25,051 bases of DNA from Branchiostoma floridae (taxonomy: Eukaryota > Chordata > Leptocardii > Amphioxiformes > Branchiostomatidae), in assembly GCF_000003815.2 (NCBI RefSeq), contig NC_049990.1, positions 421,148 to 446,198 of the forward strand, read 5' to 3'. The notes under the pieces were generated by a model that saw only the letters and a program-made list of their open reading frames with translations, did not search any database and was not told the DNA's origin. The first letter of the stretch is position 1, and each line of letters starts with the position of its first letter. Of this stretch, positions 18,893 to 25,051 are shown one piece after another. Position numbers and translations under genes: made by a program.

Positions 18893-21800
18893 GTAAGGAT
18901 AAGGGGCAGGGACTTGGGAAAACGGCAGGTTTCGAAAGGGGGGAGGGGCTGTTCTGAGAAACTCAAGAAAAAGCGCGGAAGCGAGTTCAATGGTTGTTGG
19001 TGTGAAAAGCATTTAATTTTTGTTTGAAAGGAGTTGATGGATATGTCAGGGCTCGCTTGGTAAATTGACTTTATAGTGTGGGTAACGTTACAAGAAAAAA
19101 GACAATCAACATGGCAATTTTGGCCCCCTAGCAGTATTNNNNNNNNNNNNNNNNNNNNNNNNNNNNNNNNNNNNNNNNNNNNNNNNNNNNNNNNNNNNNN
19201 NNNNNNNNNNNNNNNNNNNNNNNNNNNNNNNNNNNNNNGTAGTGTTGTATATCCATGGAATTATTATCCGTCCCCCAAAAAAGATTCAACCGGTCCAAGC
19301 AAAGGGCTAAACACTGTCCAACTGGAAACCTTGGATATTAAAAGTGGGAGGGAAATTAAGGGAAGGGGAGGATAACTAACCATCTGTGATGGAGGAAGCA
19401 AGAAGGGAAGGGGAGGATCACTAACATCTGTGATGGATAGGGGTAAAGCATTAAGAAATTAAAAAAAGAAAACTCCAAATATTTCACAGAGATATGAGGT
19501 CTTCTATTCTGCCTTGTTGTAGCACTCTCGCTCCAGACGATGTTCCGCGTGCCTGCGGCTTCCGTGATCGTGGCGGGAAACGGCGCCAGCCCCGATGGAA
19601 GGATGGGGACGGAAACAAGTACTTCCCCTCTCACAACGTCAGTCCACAGTCCCGCACGTAAGCCAAGTTCAGTGTCAGTTACATGCATGCTGTAGGCATC
19701 CTTCCATCTTTGCAGATGATGGTAGTATAAGATATGTTAAAGAGCATTTAGATTAAGATATCAATAGGAACATGTGGCTTCTCTATGTAATATAATCCAG
19801 CCCGATGACCTTGACAGCCCTGTCTGACCTTGACCTGTGCCCCCCAGGCCAGTCCTGGTGTGCAGCAGCCATTTTGGCGGGGAGGTGCAGACGGAGGACC
19901 GGACGCTGGCGGCCATGCAGTGGGGGCTGGTGCCGTCCTGGTTCAAGGTGCGTGTCTGCTCAGTCAAAACACTCACTCACTCACTCACTCACGGCCTGTA
20001 ACCTCAGTTGTCGTAGGGGCTCCTCGACATCCAGTAGCAGTGATCTTTGCCCATCTTGCTCTGTCCTCTGCCCCTCTGATGAGTTGTTCAGTGCTTAGGC
20101 CAGTCCATGTCTTAATGTTGTCCAGCCACGTCTTCCTTGGCCTACCTCGTTTCCTCCCTCCTGCTACTGTCGAAACAACCAAGTTTTAAAAATCACGACA
20201 GAGACGGGGGCCGATACCAACTTCCAAGCACCTTTGACCCTTTGCTGATGTCACACTTCCGGTCTGGATGTGTGACATAGGCTTTGGGTCAATTTAACTG
20301 GATAAGGATTAGAAGAATGAATAAAAGCTTGTTGGTATTAAAGCGCTTTACGGTTGTACAGATATAACAACCATAACATGTCCAGGACCTTAAAAGCACC
20401 TTAGAAAGCCTAAAATCTAATCATTTCTTCAAGTTGTTAAGTTCTACCACCTTAAAAGCATTCATGTAGATCCGGCCACAGCTTATCGAGTTATCTTGTT
20501 CAGAAACACACACAGACCAAAAAACACACAGCCTCGAAAACATGCCCTTCATGGCAAACCTAAATGCTGTACAACTGGCACAGAATGCTGGGTAGGAAAG
20601 GCAGGCACGGCGGATTGTTCAGCATGGAATCTGATTGGCCGCTGTTGTTCTGCGTCTCCCAGGGCGACCCAAAAGGGTTCGGGTACAAGACGAACAACGC
20701 TCGCAGCGAGGGGATGATGACCAAGGGCTTCTTCAAGGGGCCGCTGCAGAAGGGACAGAGATGTGTGGTGTTGGCTGATGGGTAAGTGTGACAATCTACA
20801 TTGAAACTGTGAATCCTTATCGTACGTGGTGTATAGGGCAGTGGCCATCTCCGTTTCTATAGCCCTTGGGCCACACAGCACACTTTAGCATGGGGCTAGT
20901 CCACTGGCAGTAAGGAGTGTTGCATTGCTCTTTCTCACAATAGTTGCTAAGCAGTCAGTGTGCCATTTTTTCAAGTTTTTGGTATGAGCAAGACTACCCT
21001 GGAAACCTGCTCGAGAAGCTTCGCAAATAAGAGTCGCAAATAAGAGTCGCAAATAAGAGTTACCGATCCCCTGCCTAACGCGCGCCCTCCCGCCTCTATG
21101 CACCCGCCCCACTACCAGCTGGCCCTACTTACGCTACGGTCCCCAACATCGCTCGCTTCTCGTGTTAGTAGGGGCCAGCTGGTACGAGGGCCGGCGGGTG
21201 TTAGGCGGCGGGTGTCCCGTGCGTGCGTGTTGTAGGGATCGGTAAACTTTGCGTGCCTCGTAGGAGTCTGCGTTTTCCCAGGGTAGAGCAAGACAGGATT
21301 TGAACCTGGCCTTCAAAATGTAAGGCATATTCGAACTACTTACCCCCTGGTACATGTATGGCCCCAGTCAAATTCTGCATGTGGTTGTATTGCTGTGTTC
21401 CACTACCTTTTTGCAGGAACAGAAGGACCAAAGTATCAATCCTGATGTCTCTTTTACAGGTACTTTGAGTGGCAGACTGGGAAGGACGGCAAGAAGCAGC
21501 CTTACTTCATCTACTTCCCACAGAACAAGGGGGAGGGGGGCGACCTTGAGGACAAGCCTGAGAAGGGGGAGGGGGGCAACCTTGAAGACAAGCCTGAGTG
21601 TGAGAAGGCGAGCGACCTTGAGGTCAAGCATGAGATTGGGGAGGGGGGCGACCTTGAAGAGGACCCTGGGGCGTGGCGTGGGCGTCGGCTGCTCACCATG
21701 GCAGGGATCTTCGACAGGTGGACCCCGCCCGAGGGAGGGGAGCCGCTGTACACCTACACGGTCATCACCGTGGACGCAGCGCCCGCCACGGCCTGGATAC

Positions 21801-23038
21801 ACCACAGGATGCCTGCCGTGCTGGACGGGGAGGCGGCGGTACGGGACTGGCTGGAGCACGGCAGGGTTCCGCTCAACAAGGTGGGACTGAGGGTGTGTGT
21901 GTGTGTGTGTCTGTGTAGGAATGTGTGTGTGTGTGTATGTGTGTATGTGTGTGTTTGTGTGTCACTGTGTGTGTGTGTGTGTGAGTGTGTGAGTAGATGT
22001 GTTTGTGTACGTCTTTGTGTACGTGTCTGTGTGTCTTTGTGAATATGTGTATGTCTGTAACTGTTCTGTATGTGTATGTGTGTCTGTGACAGAATATGTA
22101 TGTTTCAGAGTGTGTGGTGTCTTTATATTGTAGATAGACTACTGTAAAAGTTGTGTTTGTTGCCTACTGTTATTTACTATTGTTACTATTATTTTCTGTT
22201 GTTGTTTACTGTTGTTATTTACTGTTCTTCAGGCCGTGGAGCTGATCCGGCCCCAGGAGTGCCTGACCTTTCACCCCGTCTCCACGGTAGTGAACAACTC
22301 GCGAAACAAGTCTGCGGAGTGTGTGGTGCCCGTTGTGATTGGACAGGAGTGAGTTCTTTGTGTTAAGTGTGTTGTGATTGGACAGGAGTGAGTTCTTTGT
22401 GTTAAGTGTGTTGTGATTGGACAGGAGTGAGTTCTTTGTGTTAAGTGTGTTGTGATTGGACAGGAGTGAGTTCTTTGTGTTAAGTGTGTTGTGATTGGAC
22501 AGGAGTGAGTTCTTTGCCTTAAGTGTGTTTATGGCTAGAAACTAGTCTGTGTAACACAAACTCTGCTGTCCGGGCTGTAACTGGACCCTCTAGGAGGCCA
22601 ATCGATGTTGGGTAGGCTGCTATAAGCAAGATTTAATCAGGCTAGCTAGAACCGCTTTGAAGTGATCATGCGTGTAGGCAGGTGACCTTACCCCAAAAAA
22701 ATGTGATGCACAGAAACTATTATGGATGCACAACATGAAATAAAGACGAATGTCGAACTTTAAAACTTCAGTCGTCAGGTAATCCAACAAAGATTTTCTG
22801 TTTCAGGAAACCGACAGCCAGCAGTAAGATGATGTCAGCATGGCTACAGAAGGGAAAACCAGCTAAACAGGACAAAGCAGAGAAGACACCGCCCCCCAAC
22901 CCCAAACCGGGGCCCCCCACCCCCAAACCGGGGCTACACCTCTCCCCCAGTGCTGGGCTCATGTCATCCTGGCTGAAGAGAGGAGCGAAAGAAGAGGAAA
23001 GAGACGACAAAAATCCCTCCAAGAAAAGGAAAACTTGA
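18873..23038 (+). CDS. HMCES: HMCES, SRAP-domain abasic-site shield (7 coding exons, 380 aa)
   Basis: Coding exons are 18873-18892, 19523-19657, 19848-19947, 20663-20781, 21460-21880, 22233-22348 and 22807-23038. They total 1143 bp including the TGA stop, and every junction keeps frame with GT..AG introns. The family binds abasic sites in single-stranded DNA and forms a thiazolidine crosslink through Cys2 once Met1 is removed. Visible active-site residues are Cys2, Asn97 (NARSE), Glu128 (YFEW) and His239 (IHHRMP), matching human Cys2, Asn96, Glu127 and His210. Other landmarks are the [27 protein letters not shown] and VVNNSRN blocks. Human HMCES is 354 aa; the extra length is mostly an acidic repeat insert at residues 149-195. 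The tail carries two WL motifs and a basic KKRK stretch, probably a nuclear signal. Kozak -3 is G. The start is fixed by the required Cys2. The exon model is inferred from homology, without transcript data. Confidence 0.96.
18893..19522 (+). other. HMCES: HMCES intron 1
   Basis: It runs from GTAAGG to TTGTAG. Apart from the gap it holds a two-copy direct repeat near 19355-19440 (GGGAAGGGGAGGATAACTAA and a variant). No gene. Confidence 0.8.
19139..19238. other. Assembly gap (100 N) in HMCES intron 1
   Basis: Exactly 100 N. It lies between HMCES exons 1 and 2, whose phases agree, so no coding exon needs to be hidden here. The intron size is uncertain. Confidence 0.98.
19523..19657 (+). CDS. 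HMCES: HMCES exon 2
   Basis: The acceptor is TTGTAG and the donor GTAAGC. It encodes residues 7-51 plus two bases of the next codon, with blocks [19 protein letters not shown] and SHNVSPQS. These correspond to the human regions HLPRDVLTRACAY and SYNKSPQS. Phase matches both neighbours. Confidence 0.93.
19848..19947 (+). CDS. HMCES: HMCES exon 3
   Basis: The acceptor follows a C-rich tract (CCCCCAG) and the donor is GTGCGT. It encodes residues 52-85, including PVLVCSSHF and the SRAP hallmark [11 protein letters not shown]. It ends in phase 0. Confidence 0.95.
19971..19992. repeat. (ACTC)n microsatellite
   Basis: Five to six ACTC units start 23 bp after the exon-3 donor. Read on the minus strand it is the GTGA tail of the adjoining LINE fragment. 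Confidence 0.8.
19985..20185 (-). pseudogene. 5'-truncated LINE, C-terminal end of a reverse-transcriptase ORF
   Basis: A minus-strand reading frame encodes [18 protein letters not shown] followed by EDRARWAKI, the pattern seen at the C-terminus of many animal non-LTR retrotransposon ORF2 proteins. It ends in a GTGA microsatellite tail. The catalytic domain is absent, so this is a dead insertion in HMCES intron 3. The clade cannot be set from the tail alone. Confidence 0.7.
20663..20781 (+). CDS. HMCES: HMCES exon 4
   Basis: The acceptor is CTCCCAG and the donor GTAAGT. It encodes residues 86-124 plus two bases of Gly125. The NNARSE block holds catalytic-site Asn97 (human Asn96 in NCRSD), and [10 protein letters not shown] is strongly conserved in the family. 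Confidence 0.95.
20920..21350 (-). repeat. tRNA-derived SINE split by a MITE
   Basis: The two parts are about 20920-20994 and 21286-21350. On the minus strand the right part has a B-box-like CCAGGTTCAAATCC, and the left part has the CATACCAAAAACTTGAAAAA tail shared with the SINE at 8615-8745. One copy of the 9-bp TSD GAGCAAGAC belongs to the original SINE. Confidence 0.7.
20995..21285. mobile_element. MULE-like MITE inside a SINE, 9-bp TSD (291 bp)
   Basis: The ends are TACCCTGG and CCAGGGTA. Exact GAGCAAGAC flanks it at 20986-20994 and 21286-21294. The interior has three GTCGCAAATAAGA-like units and long inverted arms (AGTTACCGATCCC with GGGATCGGTAAAC, and CCAGCTGGCCC with GGGCCAGCTGG). It is GC-rich with no coding capacity. 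Confidence 0.9.
21460..21880 (+). CDS. HMCES: HMCES exon 5, with acidic repeat insert
   Basis: The acceptor is TTTTACAG and the donor GTGGGA. It encodes residues 125-265. YFEWQ holds Glu128 and IHHRMPA holds His239. Between [10 protein letters not shown] and [10 protein letters not shown] lies an insert of about 47 residues built from imperfect copies of a GEGG(D/N)LEDKPE unit. That place corresponds to a variable loop in human HMCES. At 421 bp it is the largest exon. Confidence 0.95.
21530..21665 (+). repeat. HMCES: Coding minisatellite in HMCES exon 5
   Basis: Imperfect 33-39 bp units read GGGGAGGGGGGC(G/A)ACCTTGA followed by (G/A)GACAAGCCTGAG. Three are close copies and one more is diverged. 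Unit lengths are multiples of three, so the frame is kept. It encodes GEGG(D/N)LEDKPE repeats. Confidence 0.85.
21881..22232 (+). other. HMCES: HMCES intron 5 with a long GT microsatellite
   Basis: It runs from GTGGGA to TTCTTCAG. From about 21893 to 22110 it is an interrupted (GT)n tract, then a TTACTGTTGTTATT-rich stretch that serves as the pyrimidine tract. Confidence 0.9.
22233..22348 (+). CDS. HMCES: HMCES exon 6
   Basis: The acceptor is TTCTTCAG and the donor GTGAGT. It encodes residues 266-303 plus two bases of Glu304. The block [18 protein letters not shown] matches human FHAVSSVVNNSRNNTPEC. Its last 16 bases and its donor are part of a 39-bp tandem repeat that continues into the intron. 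Confidence 0.95.
22333..22527 (+). repeat. HMCES: 39-bp tandem repeat spanning the exon-6 splice donor (5 copies)
   Basis: The unit starts TTGTGATTGGACAGGAGTGA and ends TTAAGTGTG. Five copies fill exactly 195 bp, and the first four look identical. Each carries the AGGA|GTGAGT donor, at 22349, 22388, 22427, 22466 and 22505. The last 16 bases of exon 6 belong to unit 1. Confidence 0.95.
22349..22806 (+). other. HMCES: HMCES intron 6
   Basis: It runs from GTGAGT to TTTCAG. It holds four further copies of the 39-bp unit, then MITE copy C, then about 160 bp of unique sequence with an AATAAA at 22739-22744. Confidence 0.9.
22543..22644 (+). mobile_element. TAGTCTG-family MITE, copy C (102 bp)
   Basis: The ends are TAGTCTGTGTAAC and AATCAGGCTA. 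Flanks GCTAGAAAC (22534-22542) and GCTAGAACC (22645-22653) match at 8 of 9 bases. It lies 15 bp after the 39-bp array. Confidence 0.86.
22807..23038 (+). CDS. HMCES: HMCES exon 7, C-terminal tail and stop
   Basis: The acceptor is TTTCAG. It encodes residues 304-380 and the TGA stop at 23036-23038. The tail has [12 protein letters not shown] (309-320), a proline-rich repeat [24 protein letters not shown] (352-363), an acidic patch, and a basic SKKRKT end. Both WL motifs have counterparts in the human tail (SSQRMLQWL and TAGLLEQWLKRE). The second lies where human HMCES has its PCNA-interacting region; that function is inferred here. Confidence 0.94.
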
Positions 23039-23151
23039 GGGATAAGTTTAGGAAATACGAGTTGAAAATATTATTGTAAATAGGTTGTCCAAAGAAAAGA
23101 TATAATAAGTTTTCCATTGTTTTAGATTTTCAAGAAAAAGATTACTGCTAA

Positions 23152-23313
23152 CAGTAGAAGCCAGTTAATTGAATGACGGATTACCGCACACTTCTGTTAG
23201 TTCTGTTAGTAACTATTGTACGGAATCCCCAAATCCCCAACTGCTGCAGTCCAGCTGTTTAATTGCACTAAATATACTGGTAAATGGGGTGTGCAATTAA
23301 ACGGCTTCTACTG
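23152..23313. mobile_element. Tigger/pogo-like MITE in the HMCES 3' UTR (162 bp)
   Basis: CAGTAGAAGCC at the left matches GGCTTCTACTG at the right, extended by GTTAATTG and CAATTAAAC arms. A second inner pair GTTTAATTGCAC/GTGCAATTAAAC lies in the right half. CAGTAGAA-type ends and adjoining TTAATT words resemble pogo/Tigger elements. The expected TA TSD is not clean. Confidence 0.65.
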
Positions 23314-23432
23314 TGGTATGAAATATATAGTGGAATTGTTGCTGTAAATACTATGTTTATAAAAAAAGTGTTATGTTCATATTTTTTCACTTTAACCTGT
23401 TGGCTGTTAAGTAGAAGATTAAGTACTGTGTT

Positions 23433-23535
23433 ATGCCAAAAAGCAGTTACACAAGCAACTGGATGTGATTTTGGAAACAGTCAGGTGTTTCAAACAACCA
23501 TTCGGTGTCCCTTGTCAGTGACACTGGAGAGATTT
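23433..23535 (+). repeat. Dispersed repeat, copy d
   Basis: It carries TTATGCCAAA, AGCAGTTACACAAGCAACTG, GATGTGATTTTGGAAACAG and CTTGTCAGTGACACTG, in the same orientation as the 12.2-kb copy. Confidence 0.5.
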
Positions 23536-24182
23536 GTTGGGGAGAATTTTTCTACCCTAGCTGTGAATTGATATGCAAAAGAAATCTAGTTGGAGAACAG
23601 GTTTTTTCTATGAATTAATGTACAAAAAGGGGAAGAAGACAAATTTTTGTAGTCCAAAGAATACAAGGGTAAGGCGATATTGATGCAAATGTGTTAATTA
23701 GCTCCTGTAGTTTGAAATACGAACTGTGTTGTTAACAGAAGAACTGTACTCAAAATACACAAACTGGCTTTTGTAAAGTTTTGTAAGAAGCGGCCAGTTT
23801 GTTTTGTCCACAATTGGCAATATTTTTTACCATGCAATATGTAACGATTTCTTTAAAAGTTCTACAGATTAATAGAATTTGGTAAAATAAGTTGCTGGAA
23901 TTTTAAGAGATGTTTACATCTAAAAGAAAGACAACTTTAGCGACTAGACATGTTTTAAACTAGGTAGACTATTTAAAAATAAAGAAATGGTGCAACATTT
24001 GTACCTTTACTAAATATCCAAAATTTTTTGCTAATAAAGTATCTATCTCACAAACCTCTGGGTTCCATAATTCTTGCTGCCTTCATCTGACAAGAGTTGA
24101 GATATTAAGATTTTCTTCTCATATAACAATAACAATTCTATTACTGAACTCAACATCGAACAACATTATACACACCTCTACC

Positions 24183-24188
24183 TTTATT
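24183..24188 (-). terminator. Candidate polyadenylation signal for the right-edge gene
   Basis: TTTATT on the plus strand reads AATAAA on the minus strand, about 490 bp past the TAG stop of the right-edge exon. TTTAAT at 24593-24598 (ATTAAA on the minus strand) is a nearer alternative. If the first is used, the two genes end about 150 bp apart. Confidence 0.35.
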
Positions 24189-24214
24189 CATTTCCACTTT
24201 GTTGACAGTTGCAT

Positions 24215-24415
24215 GCATAGTCCTGTGGTTAGCGGCCCTGCCTTTGGAACCAGAAGCCTTGAGTTTGATTCCTGGCTGTGTTGCTCACCCGACAAGCACG
24301 CTACCAAAAAGGGTTAATTACAGCCCATAGGACTGGACATTAAGCCATTGTCCACTGTTCCTTGTACCTGTCCAAAAGAGCTAGGGGAATTTTTCCAGGC
24401 ACAATGAACCTGTAA
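24215..24415 (+). repeat. tRNA-derived SINE
   Basis: TAGTCCTGTGGTTAGCGGC (24218-24236) fits a tRNA A box, and GAGTTTGATTCC (24261-24272) a B box at normal spacing. The tail has GGGTTAATTACAGCC and CAATGAACCTGTAAATAC. It lies between the two convergent genes. Confidence 0.68.
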
Positions 24416-24678
24416 ATACATGTACTGTAAATAGTTGTCTCTGTCACGGCCAGTGGAAGAATAGCTCTTGTTCTATTGGCTTTCTTGTAGTATAATGTTA
24501 CTACCTCAGACTTAAAGGCCTTCTCTGTATATATTCTAACAGTGCTATTGAATTACAAACTTGTTCTAGCACAACTCTGACTATTTCTAATTTTTAATCA
24601 TACCCACAATAATTAGGTTTAACATGAAAAAACTGCTTGTGATGTGTCTAACTGGACGTGACATCTCTCAAATATCCG

Positions 24679-24892
24679 CTAAGAATCCTTCGACAAAGTC
24701 TGTCCGTCCTCCAAGACGATGAATCCGTGTTTGCTGATCTGTAAGTACAAGTCGAACTCCTTGGAGGCGAGCATGGCCCCCCAGGCCGCCTGCAGCAGCA
24801 GGGCCGGTAACATTCGCCACACGACCGGGCGGCTCGTCTTCAACCAGAACTCCCAGAAGTCGTTCCCTTTGGGCAGGACTGCGGTGTAGTAT
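24679..24892 (-). CDS. Last exon of an unrecognised minus-strand gene (partial)
   Basis: An acceptor (CTCTCTCCCAG on the minus strand) is followed by 70 in-frame codons and a TAG stop at 24679-24681. The first base, at 24892, completes a codon from the previous exon. The peptide begins YYTAVLPKGNDFWEFWLK, has a hydrophobic stretch around WRMLPALLLQAAWGAM that could be one membrane helix, and ends FIVLEDGQTLSKDS. GC and codon use look coding and unlike the AT-rich surroundings. I do not recognise the family; an integral membrane or organelle protein is a guess from the helix. It converges on HMCES. Confidence 0.72.
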
Positions 24893-25051
24893 CTGGGAGA
24901 GAGAAGAGGTCAGAGTTCATGAACCTGTCTTTCTCTACTCTCTGAGGCCAGAGGACAGAATTTTACTGCTGGGGACGAACAAAAATTTTGCCCATTCCAT
25001 CCTCTGCCTACAAAAATTCACATGTTAGATATTGAGGAATGACGATGCCAA
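24893..25051 (-). other. Intron of the right-edge gene
   Basis: Read on the minus strand this is the 3' end of an intron, closing with a pyrimidine-rich CTCTTCTCTCTCCCAG. The previous exon is outside the window. Confidence 0.55.

Larger units (their letters stand above)
19948..20662 (+). other. HMCES: HMCES intron 3
   Basis: It runs from GTGCGT to CTCCCAG. It holds the LINE fragment near its 5' end; the remaining roughly 450 bp show no recognised feature. Confidence 0.85.
20782..21459 (+). other. HMCES: HMCES intron 4
   Basis: It runs from GTAAGT to TTTTACAG. Most of it is the MITE-in-SINE nest. Confidence 0.88.
23039..24055 (+). other. HMCES: HMCES 3' UTR with two AATAAA signals
   Basis: After the stop, AT-rich non-coding sequence runs to AATAAA at 23978-23983 and again at 24033-24038. 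The second is followed within about 25 bp by a plausible cleavage zone. The region also holds a Tigger-like MITE and a dispersed repeat copy, each listed separately. Confidence 0.55.

Noticed and set aside
21368-21859. 163-aa minus-strand open frame
   Set aside because: It is antisense to HMCES exon 5 and reflects its GC-rich codon use. It ignores splice sites that fit HMCES exactly.
21354-21890. 178-aa plus-strand open frame in another phase
   Set aside because: A shadow of exon 5; the Arg/Ser-rich peptide comes from the purine-rich minisatellite read out of frame.
21698-22042. 114-aa frame starting MAGIFDRW as a separate protein
   Set aside because: Its first part is HMCES exon 5; its tail is the GT microsatellite read through the donor.
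21893-22110. GT-rich tract as a regulatory Z-DNA element
   Set aside because: It is a plain intronic microsatellite; nothing else in the sequence supports a function.
22739-22744. AATAAA as an HMCES poly(A) signal
   Set aside because: It lies in intron 6, upstream of the conserved last exon. It could only serve a truncated transcript.

Overview
This is nuclear DNA from an animal, very probably a lancelet (Branchiostoma). The coding exons are short, lie between GT..AG introns and make up a small share of the window. The rest is packed with small inverted-repeat transposons, tRNA-derived SINEs and microsatellites of kinds I associate with amphioxus. The species call rests on recognition and was not searched. 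There is no prokaryotic, CRISPR or operon-like content. Two runs of exactly 100 N are assembly gaps.

Three genes are supported. (1) On the minus strand, 14649-14887 holds the first two coding exons of a Discs-large scaffold gene (SAP97/DLG1 type). They encode the MPVRKQ start and most of the L27 domain. The next exon is not in the window, so 1-14648 is read as one long DLG intron. (2) On the plus strand, 18873-23038 holds a complete seven-exon HMCES gene (SRAP-domain abasic-site shield, 380 aa). Every splice junction keeps frame, and the Cys2, Asn, Glu and His active-site residues are all present. (3) At the right edge, 24679-24892 on the minus strand is the last exon of a gene I do not recognise. 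It converges tail to tail with HMCES. DLG and HMCES are head to head, with about 4 kb between their start codons; promoter-like motifs (YY1, E-box/CLEAR, CRE, E2F) lie at both ends of that interval.

Layout: 1-14648, DLG intron with nine MITEs (eight with 4-8 bp target-site duplications, TSDs, one with a decayed TSD), three tandem-repeat arrays, SINE-like repeats and a nested palindrome. 14649-15135, DLG 5' end. 15135-18500, intergenic space with a cluster of MITEs sharing TAGTCT-like ends, several with 8-9 bp TSDs of the kind Mutator-like elements make. 18500-23038, HMCES, whose introns hold a LINE fragment, a SINE split by a 291-bp MITE, a GT microsatellite, and a five-fold tandem duplication of the exon-6 splice donor. 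23039 to about 24055, HMCES 3' UTR with a Tigger-like MITE. 24183-25051, the tail of the unrecognised gene, plus a SINE.

I found no new multi-gene system. The observations most worth a second look are the 39-bp duplication of the HMCES exon-6 donor, the repeat-expanded acidic insert inside the SRAP domain, and three MITE families that share an architecture of dense TGCA-centred motifs with 5-6 bp TSDs.
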